From positions 25,333,561 through 25,397,560 of the forward strand of contig OX457026.1 of NCBI GenBank assembly GCA_949752745.1: a stretch of DNA of 64,000 nt, written 5' to 3'. A program made the position numbers and the translations under genes. Below are positions 12,501 to 24,500 of this stretch, one piece after another (the stretch's first letter is position 1; each line of letters starts with the position of its first letter). The notes below the pieces were generated by a model. The model saw nothing but the letters and a program-made list of their open reading frames with translations. It was not told where the DNA came from and did no database searches. This DNA comes from Protula sp. h YS-2021. Taxonomy: Eukaryota > Annelida > Polychaeta > Sabellida > Serpulidae.

Positions 12501-15500
12501 TTTTTATTGACATCAAGAATTTATTTCAGATAACATTATTTCAGAATGAGACATTTTTAATTTATATTTTGAAATCTGCAAATGATTTTTTTATCTCAAA
12601 TTTATTTTCGGTATCAAATTTCAGTCTATTTTTACATAAAAAAATCAGAAGCAAACACCAGGGAATGAAAGAATGACCGTAAAATTCATTTTTTATATCT
12701 CAGAAATAAATTTTTGCCCTCTAAAATTCAATTATTGATAGCAAAATGTAAATTAAAAAGATCTACCTTGATTTATAGATATCTTTAATTGAAGTTTGAT
12801 CTCAGAAATTAGCAGTAAATGTTAAAATGGCATTCCATACTTGACAGCCTTAAATATTTTAGTCAGTTGTATGTGGATTTGCCCACTTAATGTACAAATG
12901 AAAGACACGGGGGTGGGGGACAATGGAATACAAAGCGACGTAACATCACTGTACTTTGACCCATATCCAGGAGAGTTACGTCCTGCAGAAGCTGTCGCCA
13001 GTCGAACAGCTACGCCAACTCTTGGAGCGCCAGGGCGCCGAAAGCGATGACGTCATGGCGTTCTTTCGGCTGCACAAGGAGCAGGCGTGCGCCACGTGTC
13101 TGGTGCTTGCGTGTAGCCAACAGATGGTGCAGCAAACGGTAGGTGGCAGTAAGGGCTGTACCACTGATTTTTTTTTCACTTGGAAAAATTGCAACTCACT
13201 GTTTGCAATGGTGACATCAAATGTGAAGTTTGTTCATGAGAATCGAAGAAATGCTTATGGTTTCGGCGCTGTGAACTTTCCCAGAAACTCTTATAATATA
13301 CTGTTTTTGTATATCACTGATGGCCAAAATTACTTGCAGATAGTGAAGCTGCTAATGGTCGAAAACGTTCGAAAATTTCCTAAGTAGTATTTTGATGCGT
13401 ATCAGTGTATTGTCCGATGCAAAATCGAATTCTTCTTTTATACACTTTGTTTTGATGACGTCACAGGTGACGGAACTGGCTACTCGCGCTTTCTTCTTGT
13501 ACGGAGGTGACCCAGAATACAACTACAGCAGCGGGCTGGCCACCACGCTGGGCCCGGGCATGACGTCCACCTTGGGACCCAGCGGGTCTTTCCTAGCCAG
13601 CCCCGGTGCGACATCCGCCCCAGGGCAGTTTGCCACCCCCGGACCAGGTTGAGCGTCTTGTAGAAAAGTCTTTTGCTAGTAGCATTAATAATTTGTTTCA
13701 TTTCGAAGATCAGTATAGTTCTCTTGCTTATCAGTTTCCCAAAGAGTTTAATTAAAAAAAAAATGCGCCTGCGATCATTTCATGGAGCCTTCGTATATCT
13801 TTCGAATTTCGGACTACATTTTCTGTATTAATTTGTTGTGCAAGGTGACCTGTTTTTCCAATGTACATTACACGCGGACTTTGCAGTAACATCATTGCAT
13901 GTATGCCATAACAGGGTTCGCGCTGGGTTCTCAGGAAAGTGAGTCAAAAAGGAAAGTGACTCAGTTGGGTCCAAAAAACTGAGCCACAACATCCTGCAAC
14001 GACACCTCTACCCCCCCCCCCGATCCCCACCCATCCCATACCCCCTCCCCGATCCCACCCATCCCATACCCCCTCTCCCCCCCGATCCCCACCCATCGCA
14101 TACCCTCTCCCCCCAACGGCGCTCTTTCTTATAAGAACACACCTTAAACTTGATTACGATTTCATTGACAAATAATTGGTTTTAAACGGGTCCATAGCTA
14201 ATCCAGCTAATCTAACGAAACAGTGGTGTGTATAATTTTGACATTGAGCTGACTTTTTCACTGCAAAAAAATATTATACTTAATTTAATTATTACAATTT
14301 GTTTTCTTGTCAAGGTGTGACTCGATGGGTTTTAAAAATGTGAGTCACAGTGAGTCATTTCGTAAAAAATGCCCAAAAAGTGGACAATAACCCCGCCAAC
14401 GCGAACCCTGTCATAAGTAATCTGTGAAACCTGCCGTTTAGTGAAGTGGCAAAAAGCATTGGCAAATTGACAATATACTTCCATCTGTCCCTGCTAAGAC
14501 GTAATCCAATTATTTCGTAATGGAATTACGTAGGCGAGGGGACAGATTCTGCAAATTTGTTTGATGCCCAACATGTTTCACTTTTATTATCCCCCGTGGA
14601 ATGGAGGGATACAGTTTTGAACTTTTCGGTCTTGCCGTCCGTCCGTCTGTCCGTCTGTCACGCTTCAGTCTCACCCGCCTGCAGGTCACATTAATAGATG
14701 GACTCGTTTCAAATTTTGTACACGGCTTCTCTGGATCCTTCCGCGGTGCAGTGACAAAATGGCGGACTTTTGAAAATCGCCACTGGAATTAGCGTATATA
14801 CGGCAGTCTCACGCGCCTACAGGCCGCATTGATGGATGGATTCGTTTCAAATTCTGCACACGGGTTCCCTGGGACCCTCCGCAGTGCAGTGACCAAGAAT
14901 TTTCAGGATGGGACTTAAGTTGACACAATTGCGGATTTTTAAAAATTGGCGCTGTACTTAGCGTACCTACGGCTGTCTCACGCGCCTACTGGTTAATGGA
15001 TTGATTCGTTTAAATGTTAGACACTACGTCTACCTATCTTCCACTTTTAAATTTTGCGTAGTCAACACGCAACAGCCTTACGCACCATATCGCCCACGGG
15101 GGATAGACGTTCTCCTCGAGACGTAGTCAAATTTGTATGAATTTATGTCTCATTTCATTTTAAATATATGGCAGATAGAACAAAGTAAAAATGTGAAACT
15201 GTTGTAGCGTTAAAATTATTTATGTTCGTCTGAAATTCGTCTGAGTCGGTGGTTGTTTTCAGTCTAAACAATTATTTTGTTTAACTGGCGCAATGGACCC
15301 GATACTACCACGTAAGAAATCGCTCTGTGATCCCTCCAATTTCATGTTAATTGAACTTAGGACACACTAATTAATACCTTTGCTGCCATTTCGTGAAACT
15401 GCATGAAAATTAGGTTGTTTCGTGAAGCAATGACAGAGTGCGTGCAGCATGCGTATTTCACTTGGACTGTGTATTGGACAGGGTTACAACCGAGTCACAT

Positions 15501-18500
15501 GTCCACGCCGTACCATCAGCCCGGCGGTCACGTGTCCTCCTCTGACGTCATCCACTCGGCCAGGCACAATGGAATCTGCCTCTACTTAGCAAGAATACTC
15601 AGGTGCGGTGATTCGGACACAATTTTCGCATTGATTTCCTCTAAACATTTTACATGATTTACGACAAAAAATAATTATGCAAGGCGCACTTTTATTTATA
15701 AGCTTTATTTTAATCATGGTCTTTCGTTCTTTCAGACCGCTGTGGGACAGACGTATTGTGAATGAATTTCCGGCACCGAAGGGCCAACAAAAATATGTAA
15801 TTAGTATACCAATTATTCTTTTTTATTTCATGTAGGGAAGAGTTTCACTGTGCATATCACGTGACATGGGCAACTAGAAAAGTTAACGTGATGGCTTGAT
15901 GACACAAGTTTGTTTATCGCGTGTTTACGAAGTCTTGAATACGCAGGAAGCGTAACGGGTGTGTTATTGTACAGCAGATGTCACGCACATTCTTTAAAAT
16001 TTTGAGCATTGTGAAATGGTGTGCTACATGGGAAGAACAGTCATATTGTATAAGCGTCACACGACCATTTTACATTGACATTAAGTGATGTGTTGATGAT
16101 AAGTTTGATTTTCTCAGTCACTACCTGGATTCCCTGGTGGGTGTATGAATTCCCTGATTCCCCAGACCCTCCTGTGTAGCCCTTATCTTATGCTCTTTTG
16201 GCTGCAGTTAGTGAGTACCTTCAGCACAGAGGAAGTGAGCTTTGTTCTCAACCGTTTACTTGACTTACGGGAGTTCATGCAGCGCCACTCGCAGTTCGCG
16301 TCGCCTTTGCTTGCAGAAAGGTACAAAGTTCGTCTATTCGTGTATTGATTATTTTTTAAAAGAACTAAGGATTAGCATATTTATATCGTTTAAAGTAAGA
16401 AGTGGAGTAAATCACATGACGAAGTGGGAAAGTGTCTGGGAAAAGCCAAAAGTGGAATACTTTTCTAAGTCTGTTATATTTTATAAAAAAAAAACTATCC
16501 ATGGAAATGTGGCTTTGCATTCCTGTATTGGTGATTTCTGGCTGGCAGTTTACAAGCGTCGCAGAGCGTGGTCGGGAGACCGTCGGTGGGAGGGCGGGTA
16601 GACGCGACCGACGAACAGACCAGGCGCAGGTGTCAAGGTATGTCCCCACACCTGATCATCGTTTATAGCACACATACCAGTGACCTCTCACCACCGCCTA
16701 CGATGATCCCTTATACGTAACACAGTTAACACAGTCTAGTATTTAGCTATCACTCTGGCATAGACAATTGTTCGGGCAGCACTACTGAAACTAATTTCGA
16801 GCCTGTGTTCCGCAGTGCTGCCACTTAATACTTTAATTTAAGTATGATACTTTATTTCGAGGTAAGTCCGAAATGAGACTTTATTGACACTTTTTATACT
16901 TGATTGATACTTTATTGGATGCTGATACCTTTTGATACTTTTTAAAATTTTTATTTTGCCTATTTTTTTATTTATTTCTTATAATACCCCTTAAAAATTT
17001 GATATATACATTTTTTCATATATATTTTTTTGTTTATATTTTTTAATTATTAGTTTTTGAAAGCGAATGGGAACTAGTTGGATGTATTATTGCTTTAAAA
17101 CACGTGCAACAATTTTGTCGCATTCTTTTTTAGTATCGGAAAATTTGTACAGCTATGTAACCAAGTTTCTTATTTTGACCTTTACAGTGTTGCCACATCA
17201 TCCTTTTTTAAAAGGATTATCCTTTTTTTTAAAAAAGCCCGATTTTATCCTTTTTTTATCCTTAAATACTTTTTTTTATACTTTTTTCAAAATTTCATCC
17301 TTTTTTTATACTTTTTTTTCGCTTTTCATCCTTTTTTTTATTTTGATACTTTTTTTTTCATTTTCTTTTTTCGTTCAAAATATCATTTTTTCCTAATTAG
17401 TTATATGTTTTTTTTTTTTCTGCTATAATTTTTTCTCACCCTAGTCATAATCTATGTTAGGCCATAATATTAACCGCTCTTACACTGTATGTGTATGTAA
17501 TTTCCAACTTTTTTGCATTGTTGCATTGTTAAAATCAATACATCTGTAGAGAAAGGGTATTTTTTTCATGGAATTGAAACATATATTCTGTAAACGTATT
17601 CAATGTCTTATCACACTGTAAAATATCCAGTATTCTAAATGATGTTGAGTAGTTTTTAGCCCAGCTTACGTTACACGTAAGCTCGGGTATTCCTATCGGT
17701 TTGCGGGCGGCGTCCGTTAGTTAGTTAGTTCGTTAGTTAGTTGTTTATTTAGTAAACTTTGATTCAAAATGCATCTCTTCCTACAGTTTTGATCCGATGT
17801 CATTTATTTTTGGTATGAAGCATCCCTAAGGGGTCATGCATACGGCTTGTGCTTTTTTAGTCGATCGGGTGATTTTTTGAATTTTTGGCGAATTTTTGAA
17901 GAAAAAATTTTAAAATGTATTTCCCCCTACATTTTTTATCCGATTTGATTTATTTTTGGTATGAGGCACCACTAAAGGGTCACGCATACGGCTTGTGCTT
18001 TTTTAGTCGATCGGACAATTTTTGTATTTTTGGGGAGTTTTTTAAGCAAAAGCGAAAATAATTCAAAATGCATCTACTCCAACAATTTTGATTCGATGTC
18101 ATTTATTTTTGGTGTGGTGCATCCCTAAGCGATCATGTATACGGCTTTTTTGGTTGATCGGATGGTTTTTGAATTTTTAGGGAATTTTTGAAGAAAAATT
18201 TTTTAAAATGTATCTCCTCCTACATTTTTGATCGGATATCATTTATTTTTAGTATGAGGCACCACTAAAGGGTCGTGCATACGTTTGTGCTTTTTCAGTC
18301 GACAGTTTTTGTATTTTCAGTGAGTTTTTGAAGAAAAAACTTCAAAATGCATTTCTCCCTACAGTTTTAATCAGATTTCATTATTTTTTATATGAGCCGT
18401 CTCTAGGGTGTCATGCATACTGCTTGTGCATTTTGAGTAAACGCAAGTTAAATGAACTTGCGCAGTAGTCCCATTTAACAATCGCGCATCCATGCAAGTT

Positions 18501-21500
18501 ACATAAACATGCGCACTGGTCCAAAGTAAGCACCGCGCATCGATGCAAGTTAAATAAACATGCGCACTGGTCCGAAAAAAGAACCACGCATCGACGCAAC
18601 CTAAACAAACATGCGCACTGGTCCGAAATGCGAACCGCACATCGAGGCAAGTTAAATAAACATGTGCACTGTTCCAAAATGCGAACCACGCTTCAGCACA
18701 AGTTAAATAATCATGCGCACTGGTGGAAAATGCGAACGGCTCATCGACGCAAGTTAAATAAACATACGCATTGGTTCGAAATGTGAATCGCGCATCGACG
18801 GAGTATAAATAAACAAACAAACTGGTCAGAAATGGGAACCGAGCATTAACGCAAGTTGAAAAAAAAACATGCCCACTGGTCCTAAATGCGAACAGCTCAT
18901 CGATACAAGCTAAATAAGCAAGCACACTGGACCAAAATTAGCACCGTGCATCAACGCAAGTTAAATAAACATGCGCACTGGTCCAGAATAAGAACCGCGC
19001 ATCAAATCAAGTTAAAGAAATATGCGCAATGGCCTGAAATAAGAACCGCTCATCGACGCACGTTAAATAAATATGCGCAGTGGTTCGAAATGCGAACCAC
19101 GCGCCAGCTCAAGTTAAATAAACATTTACATTGGTCCAAAATAAGCACCGCGTATCAACGCAAGTTAAACTTGCAAACTGGTCCGAAATGCGAACCGCGC
19201 ATCAGCGCAACCTAAAGAAACTTGTGCACTTGTCCGAAATGCGAACCGCGCATCAGGGCAACCTAAGGAAACTTGTGCACTTGTCCAAAATAAGTACCGC
19301 TATCAACACAAGGTAAATAAACATGAGCATCGGTCTGAAATAAGAACCGCGCGTCGACGCAAGTTAAATAAACATGCGCACTGGTCCGAAACAAGAACCG
19401 TACAACAACACAAGGTAAATAAACCTGCGCACTGATCCAAAGTAAGAACCGCACATCAACACAAGGTAAATAAACATGCGCAGTAAACATGCTAGAATTG
19501 GTCCGAAATGCGAGCGTTGTTCGAGTGTCTCTGTGGCAGACTATTCAGTCTATCAGATATACACAAAATCTGTTTCCCATGTTTCTGGGAAACAGATCTT
19601 TGTATGCATTTATCGGGCTATGTTCTGGTCAGGTGCTAAATTAATTATTGAGCTAGCTCTTTGCCGTCTCATCCTTTGAAGTCTAATTTTTCAGGGAAAT
19701 TCCCTTGCTCATGCACGCTTGAATTGATCTTATTACTTTTCGAAGTCCCAGCTGCGTCTCATCCTTTGAAGCCTAATTTTTCAGGGAAATTCCCTTGCTC
19801 ATGCACGCTGTAATTGGTCTTATTGCTTTTCGTAAGCTGGGACTTTGTCCTTGGACAAACTTGTTATTTCTTGAATGATTTTCAATAACTTCATTCTGTA
19901 AGTTTGAGTTGCATGTCCCTAGGGACCATCGATAAAGTACGTACGCACCTTTTTTTTTTAGACCAGCCGACCATGTCGGGCTGGTCTTATCACATCAATA
20001 GAGGGGTATCCGTCGTCTGTATGTACGTATGTATGTGTGTAAACTTTTACTTAAATTAAAATGCTTCTTCTCCCCAGTTTTGATCGAATTCCTCTAAAAT
20101 TTTAAACGAATGTTCTCCAGGTAGGCCTCTCTTTAAAAATTTTTTTTTGGCGATCCGCCAAAAATTGGCTAAATGGGGGGCATTTAAAATTTTTCGGTTG
20201 CCAATTTTCAAAATGGTTCTTCTCGCACAATTTTGATCGGATTCCTTTCCAATTTTGATCATTTATTCTCTAGGTAGGCCTATCTTGAAAAATTACTTTT
20301 TTTGGCGATCCACTAAAAATTGGCTAAATGGGGGCATTTAAAAATATTTAGTACCAATTTTCGAAACTCTTCTTTTGGCACAATTTGACCGAATTCCTTT
20401 ATAAATTTGTAAAGTACAATCAGGTATGCAAATATTTTTCAGTCGCTTTGAAAACGAGCATTATAAATTCAGGGTTCGCGTTGGCGGGGTTTTTGTCCAC
20501 TTTTTGGGCATTCTTTTACGAAATGACTCACTTTTTCGGAACCCACAGAGTTTTTCTGGAACTAACTTAGTCACACTTTCCCTTTTTGACTCACTTTCCT
20601 GAGAACCCAGCGCGAACCTTGAAATTACAAAAAAATGATACAATATGATTAACATTAATGTTTTCTCGATCTTCAGCAAAATATGAATTATCCTTTTTTT
20701 CATACTTTTTTTTTCTCAAATTTATCCTTTTTTATCCTTTTTTTCATCCTTTTTTTTCTTGACGACTCCGTGGCAACACTGCCTTTATATATATAATAAT
20801 TAACAGTTACAACATAAAACATTCACTTACAAATTAGACCAATCAATCAAAATCCGGAGAAAATCTTTCAAAAGCAATTACAGCACAGAACAATAGAAGA
20901 ATACATAAAATTAGAACAATAGAAAATCAAACTTGTGAACCACTGCACAAAAACAAAATCACGGTAAAAGTTGCAGTTATGAAGTACTCTAATCCATCAA
21001 ATGCAGTTTTTGTGAAATACAATAGAAAAAATTGAAAATATTTAAAAATTGTGCAGGACAATTTAAAAATTGTCCGCAAGTTGGATTTAAAAACGGGCCG
21101 ACCATTTAAAAATGGGTCGCCCATTTATAAATGGGCAACCCATTTTTAAATGGTTGGCCCGTTTATAAATTTAAAAACTGTGCAGCACAATTTATAAATT
21201 GTGCAGATTTAAAAACTGTGCCCAACATCTTGTGAACCACAGCACAAAAACAAAATCACGGTAAAAGTTGCAGTTATGAAGTACTCTAATCCATCAAATG
21301 CAGTTTTTGTGAAATGCAATAGAAAAAATTGAAAATATTTAAAAATTGTGCAGGACAATTTAAAAATTGTCCGCAATTTGGATTTAAAAACGGGCCGACC
21401 ATTTAAAAAATGGGTCGCCCATTTATAAATGGGCAACCCATTTTTAAATAGTCGGCCCGTTTATAAATTTAAAAACTGTGCAGCACAATTTATAACCCAT

Positions 21501-24500
21501 TTTTAAATAGTCGGCCCGTTTATAAATTTAAAAACTGTGCAGCACAATTTATAAATTGTGCAGATTTAAAAACTGTGCCCAACATATATAGGTATACATA
21601 TGTGTCTGTTTAAGCACCCAAAAGGTATTTAAGCTCCTAGATGGAAGGGTCTAATGTACTGCCGTAATTTTGTGTGGGGAGGAGTTTGAAGCAAAGCATA
21701 CGCAATTTGTTCAGGCGGAAAAGGAAAACTGCTAAATTTGGGCATACATCCTTTATGTTTGTCAAATTAACGTTCCCATTGGCATATTATGTCATTGTTC
21801 ACATATTTTCACAAAAAAGTACTTTATTTTCAGATGTTCTTAGATTTTTGGGGCATTTGTGACCAGTTTGTTTGCACTTTATATATACTTTCTTGTCCAA
21901 TAAATAATACTTTATTGATAGTTTATTTCGGATCTTGAGGTACTTTATTTACACCCCTTTGATACTTTTTTTTGACATTTTTGGAGTAGCAGTACTGGTT
22001 CCGCTCGTCCTGAGTTTTGCAAATTCGCCAAAGCTGGAATAACGTTTCGATCACATTGCGATTTCCACATAGCACAAAATCGTCTGAAAATTACGCCCGT
22101 CTTTCAGTATATTGTCTTACGTCAGTTAGCGCGTCGATTCGGTCTACGGTCGAGTTGTTTCGAAATCAGGTTATATCCGAGTCGAAGTCATTACCAAATT
22201 GGCCAAGATATGCCCAAAATTTTTGGTCAAGTCGCACCCATGTATTGTCGAGTCGTACACAATAATATTTTAGATATATGAATGAAAACTTCTCGTTAAG
22301 GTCATTGTTTACGTAGTTCCTTCATTTACGTGAAATTTGTTGCCACTAACAATTTAAAATGAAAATATATACATACTAATCTACAATTTAAACACGAATT
22401 TCAACAACAGCTATATAATATTATTGCAAACTGGATGAATTACATTTTAAAGACAGCAGCCATTTACACTTTTTTTGCGGGGTGGGGGGAAGGTTACTTT
22501 CACGTTTGGTGACTCTAGCATAGCCTGTGTTTGCCTCGCTACCGCCATCTTTGTTTTTTTTTTTTTTTTTTTTGCTTACAGCGGAGGCGGAGAGCCAGGA
22601 GGCGGCGTCGCTGCGACACCTACAGGCGCTCATGGGCCGTGTGTGCGAGGCGCTCGGACTGTGGAGCATCCTCTGCGAGCACCAGTTCCACGTCGTCGTG
22701 GCGTCGCTGAGCGCGGACCAGCAGAACACGCTACGCAGCATGGCCTTCCGCGATCTCGCCACTTCCGGCAAAGAGGTAATTATCCCGCTCTTGCCCCCCG
22801 GGGGGGGGGATGGGATCCAAGGGTAAAACTTTTGTGGGTGAAATTACCGAATGGTGAGTTTTATTTTATAAATGAAATTGCTTTGTGAATCCACTCGAAG
22901 TCCCATTTCCTAAACTTGCAGATATATTGTGTTACTAATACTGATGCTATAGTAGAACATTTGCTGATACAAATCTATGACGAGGTGGCGGTGCGGTCTG
23001 CTGTGGTTGCAGGTATCCGGGGTTCTGATCACAGCCCTCATCAACATGTACATCGACGACAACGCGGCCACGGACGCCATCAGCGAACGCCTGCGTGACG
23101 TCTGCCCCACGCTCTACAGTGTCGAGGACGCGCTCTGCTCAAAGGTACGTGCCGGCAACGTCACGGGCACCTGCTGCCGAGGTACGTGCCGGGAACGTCA
23201 CGGGCACCTGCTGCCGAGGTGCGTGTCGGGGACGTCACGGGCACCTGCTGCCGAGGTACGTGCCGGTATTGTATCCAGCGTACCTGTCGGGGACATCCTG
23301 GACACCTTGTTCTTCGACCTACGTATCAGCGACGCACTTGACATCCTTTTCTCTGTAACGTATGTGTTAAGCACTCACTAGAAACCCCCCCCCCTCCCCC
23401 TACCTTTTCCAAGGCACACGCCTGGTCTAAGGACGCCTGCTGCCCGAAGGTAGGTATCAGGGATAATCTGTAAGCCCCGTGCTCCGGCGCGCATTTCGGG
23501 AACGTTCGGGAAACCCTCTGCCGAAAGGTGCGTCCCAGAGCCGTTTTGGACAGCCATTTGTGTGACGTATCCGGCCGTTTCCGAATGCTTGCCATAGATT
23601 GTTTCGCAGAGACTGATTGGCGCCGTACTTAATTGCAATACTATTTGTAGAAAAGAAAAGAGAAAAAAGTGACTATAAACAAAAGGGAAGAGTCACATTG
23701 CATTCATGAACTTTTAAAATTTTCATTCATTTTCCCGCGAAATGTAACAAGAATTTGATGTTGATTCGTGCATACATTTACCATGATGCCACTGATGTAT
23801 GAGCGGGTCGTATCAAAAATGTACGTCAATTTCCTACGTCCTTGCATCGATGGGAAAACTCCAGTTCAACTCCTCACCCCCCCCCCCCCCTCCCCCCACA
23901 ACATAGTGGACTCGTCTTTATGGAATCATCCATGTGTAAGATTACGTATGCTGTCGCAATGCTAATGTGTCTCTTGTATTTGTATTGTAGGGTAATGAGA
24001 AATTGCAGACGGCTCGAACGCTCCAGAGCGCGGCTGAAAAAGAACGGCAGTTAGAAGAAGCCTTGAATTTATATAAACAAATTACGTCACAGCTTGACTT
24101 GCCTGTCGTCTGCAACCAGTTTGCGCAGGCGCGTTTCTTCCGAGGTGAGTAACGTTTGCAGTATTCTTGCAGGTTGCACTATTGTCTACCTTAGCTTTTG
24201 TTTAGTGTGAAGTGTGACCTTGCCTTTTGAGGTTGAGGACACGCGAAATAGAATGAAAATAGATCGAAATATGTGAGCCTAAAACAAACTAATACGCCAA
24301 AAAGGGATGTGATTAAAAAAATAAAAAATATTGGAGCAGGTGAATTGCAGAACGTGAAAAATGTGCATCAGAAGTTAATTGGACCGTGCAACAAAGCTCT
24401 GTGAGGACAGCATTGCATGAGTAACAGCAGTCAGCTGGTCTCGGAAAGTTTTTTAGAGGGTTCATTAGTTTATCTGTACGGTAGTGTCCTGTTTGCCAGT

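Larger units (their letters stand above)
17185..20781. mobile_element. TIR element CAGTGTTGCCAC containing nested insertions
   Basis: Perfect 12-bp inverted repeats CAGTGTTGCCAC (17185-17196) and GTGGCAACACTG (20770-20781) are flanked by the direct repeat CCTTTA (17179-17184 and 20782-20787). Subterminal sequence is T-rich with repeated ATCCTTTTTTT on both sides. The CAG start fits a hAT-like MITE that later received other elements. The 6-bp flanking repeat is shorter than the hAT norm of 8. Confidence 0.65.
16638..22581 (+). other. NUP155 intron 18: 5.9 kb nested repeat block
   Basis: The longest intron of the gene. Both outer parts (16840-17180 and 21880-21980) repeat GATACTTTATT-like text. 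Inside are a TIR element of 3.6 kb, a second element nested in it, a 51-bp satellite, a CAGGGTTCGCG MITE and a duplicated palindrome block. No exon was found in it. Confidence 0.7.

Noticed and set aside
18371..18925. Minus-strand ORF of 184 codons with 17-residue repeats
   Set aside because: By-product of a 51-bp satellite; the similar plus-strand ORFs cancel its coding value.
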